This document shows positions 1-5,930 of a stretch of DNA of 8,893 nt, in pieces; within the stretch, counting starts at the first letter, position 1; each line of letters starts with the position of its first letter. The stretch covers positions 1 to 8,893 of the forward strand of contig PWMM01000289.1 in NCBI GenBank assembly GCA_003558195.1, given 5' to 3'. Made by a program: the position numbers and the translations under genes. Origin of the DNA: Syntrophomonadaceae bacterium (lineage in GTDB: Bacteria; Bacillota; Dethiobacteria; DTU022). The notes below the pieces were generated by a model that saw nothing but the letters and a program-made list of their open reading frames with translations, did not search any database and had not been told where the DNA came from.

Positions 1-1
1 C

Positions 2-478
2 TTTGTTTACGGGCTTTGCTCACGGGGGCTTGACGGTTTAAAAGCCGGCGACAAAACCCTGGTCATTCCCCGGGTGCATGACTGCATCAGTCTGCTGCTG
101 GGTTCCAGGGAAATATATGATAAGGAGTTCGGCTCCGATCCGGGTACTTATTACCTGAGTAAGGGGTGGATCGATCAAAAGGCCGATCCGCTCCAGGAGT
201 ACCAGGAATATGTTGAAAAGTACGGGGAAGATAATGCCCTGTGGATAACCCGGGAGGCGTACAAGAATTACAAGCGGATTGTCTTTATCGATACAGATTT
301 GGCGGAAGTCGAAGAATACGTAGAATATGCCAGGAAGGTAGCCGACTTTCTGAAGGTGGATTTTATAAAAATCAAGGGGGAGCCGGATTTTTTCAGGAAA
401 ATTAGAGAATGGGACTGGAAAGGCAGCTTTGTGATTGTTCCGCCCGGTGGGGTTTCAAATTACCAGGATTTTATGTAG
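2..478 (+). CDS. DUF1638 family protein, C-terminal part (5' end outside window)
   Basis: The open frame runs in from the left edge, so the start lies outside; the GTG at 74 is internal, because the upstream codons already read a family-like VYGLCSRGLDGLK stretch followed by LVIPRVHDCISLLLGS. The HDC-x-SLLLGS motif, a PGTYYLSKGW segment and a late PPGG motif match what I know of DUF1638. Conserved Cys and His residues suggest a metal or corrinoid-related role, and family members often lie near corrinoid methyltransferase genes, but no biochemical function can be assigned from this window. The protein is soluble, with no signal peptide or membrane segment in the visible 158 residues. It converges on the permease gene, with about 40 bp between the stop codons. 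Family identity is fairly sure; function is unknown. Confidence 0.82.
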   Translation, partial: FVYGLCSRGLDGLKAGDKTLVIPRVHDCISLLLGSREIYDKEFGSDPGTYYLSKGWIDQKADPLQEYQEYVEKYGEDNALWITREAYKNYKRIVFIDTDLAEVEEYVEYARKVADFLKVDFIKIKGEPDFFRKIREWDWKGSFVIVPPGGVSNYQDFM

Positions 479-517
479 GGGTGACAGAGGTGACAGGGAA
501 ACTTTTCATCTGTCATG

Positions 518-1300
518 TTAGTTTTCCTCAAGCTGGCTCCACCGGTTGAAAAAAACTATGTAACCGAGCCTGGTAAGCATAAACACTGTGATAGTTATAC
601 TGCCCACGATGCTAAGCATGATTGCGATCTGGTATTCGATGGCGACCAGGGGCGAGAGTCCCGCCAAAATTTGGCCCGTCATCATGCCTGGCAAAAAGAC
701 GATGCCCATTCCGACCATGGTGTTGATAGCCGGCATGATCGCTGCGGTAAAAGTATCTTTTACGATCATGGCCGTGGCATCGCGGGGGGTGGCCCCGAGC
801 ATAAGCGCACCCTCGATCTGTTCTTTCTTTGACTTCATTTCCCCGATCAGCCGTTCAACCCCTAGAGAGATGCCGGTCATGGAATTACCGATAATCATCC
901 CGGCAATGGGGATAAAATAGCGTGGTTCATACCAGGGTTCGATATTGATTACCAGCACAAAGAAATAAAAGATGGTAAGGCCTGTGCCGGCGACCATGGA
1001 TAGGATAATTACATGGCGCAGCCTCTTTTTGATCGGCATTTTTACGCGGGCATAGATATTGCGCACGGCAAAAAACTGCATGATTAGAAGAACCAGAAGG
1101 GTAATGGCCACATGTTTTTGCTCGAAGATGTAGATAAGGATGTAGCCGACGGCAATTAGCTGAACCGTCATGCGCAGGGCGGAAATTAAGATATCTTTCT
1201 CTTTCCCGATTCCCTGCCGGTTAACCAGGAGAAGCAGGATGATCAGGAATACATAGGCCGAAAGCAGCCGCCAAGGCCCGATTTCTACAATTTCATTCAT
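518..1300 (-). CDS. fetB: FetB/UPF0014-type ABC transporter permease
   Basis: A 260-residue, very hydrophobic membrane protein with several transmembrane segments (about 13-27, 43-60, 64-78, 97-117, 130-143, 190-215, 222-250). The cytoplasmic coupling region around residues 150-185 (ERLIGEMKSKKEQIEGALMLGATPRDA) and the following MPAINTMVGMGIVFLPGMMTGQILAG stretch are typical of the UPF0014/FetB family and match its usual length of about 260. In E. coli, FetAB (YbbLM) is linked to iron export and peroxide resistance; the substrate here is inferred from family only. The ATG is one base after the ATPase stop and has an AGGAGGT site at 1309-1315 inside the end of the ATPase gene, so the two are surely co-translated. 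Together they make a complete importer-less ABC exporter unit. Confidence 0.86.
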   Translation of the reverse strand: MNEIVEIGPWRLLSAYVFLIILLLLVNRQGIGKEKDILISALRMTVQLIAVGYILIYIFEQKHVAITLLVLLIMQFFAVRNIYARVKMPIKKRLRHVIILSMVAGTGLTIFYFFVLVINIEPWYEPRYFIPIAGMIIGNSMTGISLGVERLIGEMKSKKEQIEGALMLGATPRDATAMIVKDTFTAAIMPAINTMVGMGIVFLPGMMTGQILAGLSPLVAIEYQIAIMLSIVGSITITVFMLTRLGYIVFFNRWSQLEEN

Positions 1301-1301
1301 G

Positions 1302-1943
1302 TTACGCTACCTCCTCGATACTTAAAACTGAACCGTTATTTAAAGTAATCATAATTTCTCCCGCCATCTGGGCCAGCTGTTTGGAATGGGTGACCATAAC
1401 CAGGGTTTTTTGTCTGCTCTTAACGTAATCCAGGATCCGGTCCATCACGATATCGACAGTGTTATCATCAAGTGCCGAGGTCGGTTCATCAAGGAGCAGG
1501 ACTTCAGGGTCCATTAATAAGACCCTGGCCAGGGCCAGGCGCTGTTTTTCACCGCCTGAAAAAGTGTCTGTTTGATCGTTAAGCTGCTTGTAAAGGCCGA
1601 GACTGTGGATCTCTTTGAGCAGCCTTTCATCTGAAGCCGGTTCTTTTTTGGAAAAAAGCAGGCCGATCTGGAGGTTGTCCCTTACCGTTCCGGGGAATAG
1701 GACCGGGTTTTGGGGTACTAAAATCACTTCTCTTCTGAGGGCGATAGCATCCAGTTCCTTTAAATTTTTTCCCCTGTAGTTGATTTCTCCCTGTTCAAAG
1801 TTGACCAGGTGGTTGAACAATTTTAAGAGGGTGGTTTTGCCGCTGCCGCTTTCACCGACAATACAGGTAATTTTTCCGGCTTCTATAGTTAGTTCGTTGA
1901 TATTGAGAATGCTTTTATAATGTACGTTATTTATATGAAACAT
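1302..1943 (-). CDS. fetA: FetA-like ABC transporter ATP-binding protein
   Basis: A complete ABC ATPase of 213 residues. Counting from the ATG at 1943: Walker A GESGSGKTT at 30-38, Q-loop glutamine in VPQNP at about 78, signature FSGGEKQR at 128-135, Walker B VLLLDE at 148-153, D-loop SALD just after, and the switch histidine in VTHS at about 186. A GTG nine bases upstream (1952) would add three residues. However, the GGGGAG ribosome site (1952-1957) runs straight into that GTG, whereas it lies 8 bases before the ATG at 1943, so I choose the ATG. It powers the adjacent FetB permease. The same block begins with padR about 210 bp upstream, so PadR control of this transporter is likely but not shown. 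Confidence 0.86.
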   Translation of the reverse strand: MFHINNVHYKSILNINELTIEAGKITCIVGESGSGKTTLLKLFNHLVNFEQGEINYRGKNLKELDAIALRREVILVPQNPVLFPGTVRDNLQIGLLFSKKEPASDERLLKEIHSLGLYKQLNDQTDTFSGGEKQRLALARVLLMDPEVLLLDEPTSALDDNTVDIVMDRILDYVKSRQKTLVMVTHSKQLAQMAGEIMITLNNGSVLSIEEVA

Positions 1944-2021
1944 GTTATTCACTCCCCTGATTTTATGCTTTTTGCGATGGGCCTAACCACTTGGCCTTCT
2001 TAAATATACAGCAGCGCCATG

Positions 2022-2040
2022 GGGACGGTTTGAACGTCCC
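2022..2040. repeat. GGGACG/CGTCCC hairpin between padR and the ATPase gene
   Basis: A perfect 6-bp inverted repeat, GGGACG (2022-2027) and CGTCCC (2035-2040), with a 7-base loop, starting from a GGGGACGGTT motif at 2021. There is no T-run on either side, so it is not a classic intrinsic terminator. From memory, short GGGGACGG...GTCCC hairpins recur in clostridial genomes as REP-like elements; a genome count would be needed to say so here. Confidence 0.4.
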
Positions 2041-2154
2041 TTAAGGCCGAAGGGTAGAATTAGGAACAGAATCCTTTAATTTAGCGGGTAATACCTGATT
2101 AGCTGCCTCTATTCTTTGATGTCCAGCCGTGCTGCGTTTGGATGGGGCGCATAT

Positions 2155-2466
2155 TTATTCTTCTCTTAGCTCCCTCACCAGTTCTTCCGCCTTTCCCCGG
2201 GCTTCTTTTAAAACTTTTTTCCCTTCCGGGGTGATGGTGGAATACTTTCTAACTTTACCGTTGACCACTTTCTTTTCCACTGACAGCAGGCCTTCGTCAA
2301 CCATGTTGTGCAGGATGGGATAAATGGTCCCGGCGCTGACCTTGTAGCCGTGGCGTTTCAATTCTTCGATCATGTATACGCCGTAGACCGGTTCCTTGCT
2401 GGCATGGTAAAGAATATGGACCTGGATAAAGCCCAGGAAAAGCTTTCTTAAAATCCGGTTTTCCAC
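2155..2466 (-). CDS. PadR family transcriptional regulator
   Basis: A small one-domain PadR protein (103 residues from the GTG at 2466). The winged-helix core is clear: LGFIQVHILYHASKEPVYGVYMIEEL, then the recognition helix region VSAGTIYPILHNMVDEGLL, and the wing with VNGKVRKYSTITPEGKKVL, followed by a short C-terminal dimerisation helix. A GTG at 2475 is in frame, but the AAGAGGT ribosome site (2474-2480) overlaps it; that site sits 7 bases before the GTG at 2466, which is therefore the better start. PadR proteins usually repress their own gene and a neighbouring transporter or exporter in response to a ligand. Here the downstream FetAB-like transporter is the obvious target, and paired dyads lie over the padR promoter. 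The ligand is unknown. Confidence 0.92.
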   Translation of the reverse strand: MENRILRKLFLGFIQVHILYHASKEPVYGVYMIEELKRHGYKVSAGTIYPILHNMVDEGLLSVEKKVVNGKVRKYSTITPEGKKVLKEARGKAEELVRELREE

Positions 2467-2481
2467 GATTGGCACCTCTTT

Positions 2482-2511
2482 ATATCGTAACGCGATATCG
2501 GATAACGATAT
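2482..2511. promoter_or_regulatory. Double PadR-type operator (two interlocked dyads)
   Basis: Two copies of ATATCG-N5-CGATAT overlap: ATATCG 2482-2487 with CGATAT 2493-2498, and ATATCG 2495-2500 with CGATAT 2506-2511, sharing the central CGATATCG. The whole 30 bp is also an imperfect palindrome around 2496/2497 with 12 of 15 positions matching. It lies between the padR -10 box and the ribosome site, touching the -10, as expected for an autorepressor operator. That PadR is the binder is inference from position and symmetry. Confidence 0.75.
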
Positions 2512-2538
2512 TGTAGCACTAGATAGAAATCAAGTCAA
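2510..2538 (-). promoter_or_regulatory. Sigma-A-type promoter of padR
   Basis: On the minus strand, TTGACT (2533-2538) is followed by a 17-base spacer and TACAAT (2510-2515). This is close to consensus and lies about 45-70 bases upstream of the padR start. The -10 box runs into the first base pairs of the double dyad, so binding there would block the polymerase. Confidence 0.75.
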
Positions 2539-2636
2539 GACTGCTTCCTTAAATCTTTTGCTTATGAGGAGAATGGTTATAAGAAGATATGTTGATGTAG
2601 GTAAAGACGGCAGTGTTAACGAATTACAACAAGTAG

Positions 2637-2665
2637 TTGCATAATGCAACAAAGTGCGATATAAT
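2637..2665 (+). promoter_or_regulatory. Promoter of the toxin-antitoxin pair with palindrome over the -35
   Basis: A perfect TATAAT lies at 2660-2665, with TTGCAT at 2637-2642 after a 17-base spacer; the -35 matches only the TTG. The palindrome GTTGCATAATGCAAC (2636-2650; 7-bp arms around one base) covers the -35. Toxin-antitoxin operons are normally repressed by the ribbon-helix-helix antitoxin bound to such a palindrome, so this is the likely operator, by inference. Confidence 0.6.
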
Positions 2666-2705
2666 TCAGTCACAGTGCTTGATTTAAGGAGGCTCATGAT
2701 AGATT

Positions 2706-2924
2706 ATGGCTAAGGCAATCAGGGTATCAGATTATTTGGCTGATGAAGCAAAAAAATACAGTCGTGTTGAGCATCGCTCTTTGACTGGACAAATTGAACA
2801 TTGGGCGGCAATTGGCAAGCGAGCTGAAGAAAATCCGGATTTAACCTATGCCTTGATAAAAGAACTGCTGATTGGACTTGAAGAACTGGACAGAAATGAA
2901 AAATCTGAATACACATTTGGGTAA
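2706..2924 (+). CDS. ParD-like antitoxin of a type II toxin-antitoxin system
   Basis: A 72-residue protein with the hallmark MAKAIRVSDYLADEAKKYS start (ribbon and first helix), then HRSLTGQIEHWAAIGK, and a toxin-binding tail from about residue 40 (EENPDLTYALIKELLIGLEE). This is the ParD-like family, in which a ribbon-helix-helix domain binds the operon's own operator while the tail neutralises the toxin. The stop is 6 bp before the toxin start, so the two form one operon. The ribosome site AAGGAGG (2686-2692) is 13 bases from this ATG, longer than ideal. A five-codon reading frame (ATG at 2696, stop at 2711-2713) begins between them and overlaps the antitoxin start, but it is too close to the site (3 bases) to be certain it is translated. 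Confidence 0.85.
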   Translation: MAKAIRVSDYLADEAKKYSRVEHRSLTGQIEHWAAIGKRAEENPDLTYALIKELLIGLEELDRNEKSEYTFG

Positions 2925-2930
2925 AAGCAA

Positions 2931-3218
2931 ATGAAAATATATCAATCGAGATTGTTTGAGAAAAAGATCAAAGACTTCAATTCCCACCAAAAAAAAAGCC
3001 TTGATGATATAATTATGGCAATTGCCGGCAATCCCAATATCGGCCAGGAGAAGAAAGGTGACTTGCGGAGGGTTTTTATTTATAAGTTCAAGCTTCAAAA
3101 CCAGCTTTACTTGCTGGCTTACCGCTTTCCCGATCTTGAAACCTTGGAATTGATCATGATCGGCCCGCATGAAAACTACTACCGGGATTTGAAAAATTAT
3201 CTTAAAAACAAAGCATGA
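2931..3218 (+). CDS. RelE/ParE-superfamily toxin
   Basis: A 95-residue basic protein with the pattern of RelE-fold toxins: MKIYQSRLFEKKIKDF at the start, then IAGNPNIGQEKKGDLRRVFIYKFKLQNQLYLLAYRF in the middle and the C-terminal GPHENYYRDLKNYLK. The 'NPxIGxEKKGDL' and 'GPHEN-Y-RDLK' strings are highly characteristic of one RelE/StbE-like group. Members act as mRNA interferases or, in the ParE branch, gyrase poisons; the sequence does not settle which. There is no strong ribosome site before the ATG, so translation is probably coupled to the antitoxin, which keeps toxin levels low. The pair appears intact. It may act in stabilisation, stress response or phage defence, but nothing here decides that. 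Confidence 0.85.
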   Translation: MKIYQSRLFEKKIKDFNSHQKKSLDDIIMAIAGNPNIGQEKKGDLRRVFIYKFKLQNQLYLLAYRFPDLETLELIMIGPHENYYRDLKNYLKNKA

Positions 3219-3279
3219 CTTTCAGCTTCCGGAAAGTAACTACAATTAAAGGCATTACCTTTAAAACTTTAAAGAGGTG

Positions 3280-3639
3280 ATGATAAATACAATACCTGTT
3301 TGATATCAATGACGGGTCCTAAGGTCCGGAATGCTCATATAACGCTCTAAGGTTGGCCATGAACCTGCAAAAAGAAATCCGGGCAGACTTAACCTTTGGC
3401 TTGATGGGAGACAGAGTAGTCAATTTCATCAATGGACAGGACACCCTTGAGGATTTTACAACAGCGAGCGGATGGTAAAAAGCGGTCATGGCCAATAAAA
3501 GTAAAAGTTAAGCTTTGAACCAGCTGCCTGGACGCTCGGGGTCTGAGCGAAGAGATGCTGGTGGCAGGGGCTGAAAAAAAGCTCTATAGCTGAAAATAGC
3601 ACCCTGACGGAGGAAGTTGATAAGGTTTTAGTATTCTAA
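3280..3639 (+). pseudogene. Decayed DsrE-family (sulfur-relay-like) gene
   Basis: No single frame is open, but segments in the three plus frames join into one DsrE-family protein of about 118 residues. A start region with AGAGGTG precedes ATG 3280; then come YLFDIND (3293-3313), a stop TAA at 3320, CSYNALRLAMNLQKE (3332-3376) and LMGDRVVNFINGQ. After a shift at the T-run 3454-3457 it reads FYNSERMVK, shifts in the A-run 3477-3481 to KAVMANK, shifts again before 3507 to VKL-stop(TGA 3516)-TSCLDARGLSEEMLVAGAEK, and finally shifts in the A7 run at 3574-3580 to give AENSTLTEEVDKVLVF with a proper TAA at 3637. Intact relatives read 'NDGPYG-ERSYNALRLA...GDAV...CGTCLDARG...ADKVLVF'. The first of the two conserved cysteines has become TGA. 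At least five frame changes and two stops make it non-functional. The family match is from memory of DsrE proteins. Confidence 0.8.
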
Positions 3640-3721
3640 GGAAGACGGGTAAGCAGAAAGTGCAGCCCAACCTTTAGGCTATTTTGGATCGAAGCAAGTT
3701 TAATATATTTTGGTTTTAACA

Positions 3722-3748
3722 AGGAGGCAAAGTTTTTCTTTGCCTCCT
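3722..3748 (-). terminator. Strong hairpin terminator after the nitroreductase gene
   Basis: An 11-bp perfect stem, AGGAGGCAAAG (3722-3732) pairing with CTTTGCCTCCT (3738-3748), with a TTTTT loop. On the minus strand it is followed by TTGTTAAAA, a weak T-tract, and lies about 45 bp after the nitroreductase stop. On the plus strand no T-run follows. It most likely ends the minus-strand transcript, but it could also stop read-through from the toxin-antitoxin side. Confidence 0.65.
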
Positions 3749-3794
3749 GTGCTGATCTGCTATTGTTAAATGCTTTTTATACCTCATATCAACC

Positions 3795-4457
3795 CTACTC
3801 GTGCCAGGTCACAAATTCTTCAGGTTTCTTCTTGATGCTGCGGTAGCTGTTTATCAGGGCTTCCGGGTCCGGGTAGCCCATCGAAATGCAAACCAGTAGT
3901 TTTTTATGCGCATCGATGCCGAGAAGATCTTTAATTTCCGGGGCATAATCAGTAACCGCACCCTGGATAACACTACCGATGCCCCTGGCGTGGGCGGCCA
4001 GCAGCAGGGTCTGGGTGAAAAGGCCCATGTCGTAAGTAGACCACTCTCCCAGTGAGCCGTCCATGTAGAGAAAAACGGCACAGGGAGCCCCGTAAAATTC
4101 AAAGTTCATCAGGCGTAATGCTTCCCGGCCTTCCTCATCTTCCCTTTCAATGCCCAGGGTTTTCAGTCTGCGGGCGCCGTGATCGTGCTTTCGCTGGTCC
4201 AGCTCAGTTGGCCAGGGAGGGGGTGCTGAGACATCAGGCCTCTTCTGAGCCTGTGTTTTGGCCAGCTCCAGCAGTTTGTCTGATAACCGGTCTTTCTTTT
4301 TGCCGGTAACTACCGCCACTTCCCAGGGCTGGGTGCTCATGAAGGTAGGGCTGTTAGTTGCCGCCTCAATTACTTCCTGCATCACTTCCCGTGGGATGGG
4401 GTCAGGCTTAAAAGCGCGGTAACTCCGCCTTCTTTTTATATTTTCTATGGCTTCCAT
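3795..4457 (-). CDS. Nitroreductase family FMN-dependent oxidoreductase
   Basis: A complete 220-residue nitroreductase-fold protein. The N-terminal RRRSYRAF (9-16) is the usual FMN phosphate-binding stretch, with SPTFMSTQPWEVAVV (36-50) next. The C-terminal half has LLLAAHARGIGSVIQG (151-166), the helix and loop over the FMN, and MGYPDPEA (193-200) before the typical tail. These enzymes form cytoplasmic homodimers and use NAD(P)H to reduce nitroaromatics, quinones or related electrophiles; the natural substrate cannot be read from sequence. The ATG at 4457 has a GGAGGT site 8 bases upstream. It ends at the hairpin at 3722-3748 and is separated by about 160 bp from the ABM-like gene upstream, so it may have its own promoter, though I see no convincing -10/-35 pair. 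In a redox-stress setting it may help remove oxidising electrophiles. Confidence 0.94.
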   Translation of the reverse strand: MEAIENIKRRRSYRAFKPDPIPREVMQEVIEAATNSPTFMSTQPWEVAVVTGKKKDRLSDKLLELAKTQAQKRPDVSAPPPWPTELDQRKHDHGARRLKTLGIEREDEEGREALRLMNFEFYGAPCAVFLYMDGSLGEWSTYDMGLFTQTLLLAAHARGIGSVIQGAVTDYAPEIKDLLGIDAHKKLLVCISMGYPDPEALINSYRSIKKKPEEFVTWHE

Positions 4458-4616
4458 ATGTTGTTACCTCCAGTCCTTTTTTATAATATTCCATCCTTAA
4501 ATTCAATTCCCTTTTTCAACACTAAAAATAGTGCGGGGAAAGTGGCCAAAACAGTCCGATTTATAAATTTCTTGAAGCAGGCTTTTCACAATAAAATATT
4601 TAAGTGTATTAATTGA

Positions 4617-4892
4617 TTAAGACTGATGGACCACTTCGTATACTTCGATTTGAGGGGGCATTCCTGTTATATCTTTGGCAATTTGATTTGCAACTTTTTC
4701 TGCATCTGGTTTACTTGCTTCCATAGTTTCCTTTGTTTCCCACAGGGTGACAGTCATGGTCTTCTCATTGTTGGGGTCGGCCAGGACATAAAAACCCTTT
4801 GCTCCCTCAAAGTCTTTTACATCAACATGGTTGAGAAAAGCAACGACCTCTTTTACGTGATTGCCGGGAAATGTAATAACTCTGGCATGCAT
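4617..4892 (-). CDS. Small ABM-like (dimeric alpha/beta barrel) protein
   Basis: A 91-residue protein starting MHARVITFPG and containing FEGAKGFYVLADPNNEKTMTVTLWETKETMEAS, the strand-helix pattern of the antibiotic biosynthesis monooxygenase (ABM) / dimeric alpha-beta barrel family. It ends MPPQIEVYEVVHQS, the usual last strand. The open frame extends to 4964, but an AAGGAGGA site (4901-4908) lies 8 bases before the ATG at 4892, and the extra N-terminal residues look unlike the family, so I start at 4892. Family members include cofactor-free monooxygenases, haem-degrading enzymes and proteins with no known activity; the haem-degrading residues cannot be confirmed here. It lies between superoxide reductase and nitroreductase genes, with an 86 bp gap to the former, so a redox-related role is possible. 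Function is otherwise unknown. Confidence 0.7.
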   Translation of the reverse strand: MHARVITFPGNHVKEVVAFLNHVDVKDFEGAKGFYVLADPNNEKTMTVTLWETKETMEASKPDAEKVANQIAKDITGMPPQIEVYEVVHQS

Positions 4893-4978
4893 GAAAATAC
4901 TCCTCCTTTTTATAGATATGCCTTTATTTTTATGGCAAATATTGTGTGCAATAAAAATCAACAAGATCTTTCCTGTTG

Positions 4979-5374
4979 CTAACTGAACTCAACTTTTTGG
5001 GAGTTATCCCAGAGTCCATGAATATTGCAGTAACTAAGGGCCACTAATTCCCCCGGTTTTTCCAGGGTGATTGTGGTAGTCACTTTCGGCTCGCATTTAG
5101 CGCTTCCGGCATTAGCTCCTTCGACAGACTCTCCATGTGCTTCAAATTGGAATGTTCCCAGATTGATGATAAACTTTTCATCTTCTGGTTTAAAATACAG
5201 TTGAATATTGCGGATATGATGTTCGGTTGTATGGGGATGGGGGATTTCTGCTCCCACACTTAAAGTAACATCAAGTGGTTCTCCCTTTTTGGCCGGCTCC
5301 TTAACTTCTATTACCGGAACATGTTTTTCAGATTTCCAGTCGGCAGATTGGACATGGTTGCCGATAACACTCAT
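4979..5374 (-). CDS. Superoxide reductase (neelaredoxin / class II SORL type)
   Basis: A 131-residue single-domain superoxide reductase that reduces superoxide to hydrogen peroxide in the cytoplasm without making oxygen, a hallmark of anaerobes. The catalytic iron ligands are all present: EKHVPVI with E16 and H18, HPHTTEHHI with H46 and H52, and the C-terminal CNIHGLW with C116 and H119. There is no N-terminal desulforedoxin (rubredoxin-like) domain, so it is a one-iron enzyme that needs an external donor such as rubredoxin; no rubredoxin gene is seen in this window. Residue length matches the family. The ATG has an AAGGAG site about 10 bases upstream and lies 53 bp after the universal stress protein stop, so the two may share a transcript. 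No PerR-type box is visible just upstream. Confidence 0.95.
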   Translation of the reverse strand: MSVIGNHVQSADWKSEKHVPVIEVKEPAKKGEPLDVTLSVGAEIPHPHTTEHHIRNIQLYFKPEDEKFIINLGTFQFEAHGESVEGANAGSAKCEPKVTTTITLEKPGELVALSYCNIHGLWDNSQKVEFS

Positions 5375-5427
5375 TAATAATCATCTCCTTTTCAGTTTAA
5401 TCTTAGGCCTGGTTAAATATACTCCAC

Positions 5428-5886
5428 TTATCTTACGACAATTACTGAACACTTTTCTGCTTGTTGGACGACTGCATTACTGACACTTCCCAGAAAAGTT
5501 TTTTTCAACCCACCTAAGCCTCTACTGCCAATAACAATAAAGTCAAATTCTTCTCCACAACCAACTTCTACTATTGTTTCCGCCGGATGTCCCTCTTTTA
5601 TAATAGTACGTGCCTTTATTCCCTTTTTTTCAAGAACCTTCAATGCATCTTCCAAGATTCTTTTACCTTCATTTTTTGCTTTTTCCTGCAGGTTGGTTAG
5701 CTTTTCCACCTCTTCTTCTGAAGGGGGATACTCAAATCTCTTTGGAACCTTTGTAAAGTCGAGCTTCTGATCTAAAACATGAATTAAAGCTACTTCATCA
5801 ACATTGCATCCCTCGGCTATAAAGGACGCCTTTTCTAAAGCTTTCTGACTTTGTTCTGACCCATCAATGCAAATTAAAATTTTCAT
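5428..5886 (-). CDS. Universal stress protein, UspA family (ATP-binding type)
   Basis: A 152-residue single-domain Usp protein. MKILICIDGSEQSQKALEKA gives the first strand with the nucleotide-contacting Asp8; the C-terminal GSRGLGGLKKTFLGS (120-134) fits the ATP-binding pattern G-x2-G-x9-G-S exactly (G120, G123, G133, S134). Such proteins are small cytoplasmic dimers induced by stress and bind ATP; their targets are mostly unknown. A TTG at 5895 is in frame, but the GAGGAG site directly abuts it, while it is 9 bases before the ATG at 5886, so the ATG is chosen. It follows the gamma-glutamyltranspeptidase remnant and precedes superoxide reductase by about 50 bp, in line with a role in oxygen stress, by inference. 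Confidence 0.94.
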   Translation of the reverse strand: MKILICIDGSEQSQKALEKASFIAEGCNVDEVALIHVLDQKLDFTKVPKRFEYPPSEEEVEKLTNLQEKAKNEGKRILEDALKVLEKKGIKARTIIKEGHPAETIVEVGCGEEFDFIVIGSRGLGGLKKTFLGSVSNAVVQQAEKCSVIVVR

Positions 5887-5930
5887 ATCAAACAACTCCT
5901 CTCTAATTTAGGAAAACATTATTTAGCGAT

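Noticed and set aside
491..515. TGACAG...CTGTCA inverted repeat between the DUF1638 and permease genes as a bidirectional terminator
   Set aside because: Only 6 bp with a 13-base loop and no T-run at the stem end; also part of a GTGACAG direct repeat at 481-497. Too weak to call.
515..920. Plus-strand ORFs opposite the permease gene
   Set aside because: Antisense shadows of the permease coding sequence with no family-like composition or ribosome sites.
1960..2154. Possible riboswitch (lysine-like GAGG motif) or promoter upstream of the ABC transporter
   Set aside because: The required conserved cores and pairing are not present on the minus strand, and no convincing -35/-10 pair was found.
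2564..2644. 26-codon ORF (MRRMVIRRYVDV...) between padR and the toxin-antitoxin pair
   Set aside because: No proper ribosome site spacing, no recognised family, and it overlaps the palindrome and -35 of the toxin-antitoxin promoter; most likely chance or a tiny remnant.
3246..3264. TTAAAGG-CATTA-CCTTTAA hairpin after the toxin gene as a terminator
   Set aside because: A perfect 7-bp stem but very AT-rich and not followed by a T-run; it could equally be a chance feature of the pseudogene leader.
4940..4953. TATTG-TGTG-CAATA dyad upstream of the ABM-like gene as a regulator site
   Set aside because: Short, AT-rich and unlike Rex, PerR or FNR consensus sites; no supporting promoter.
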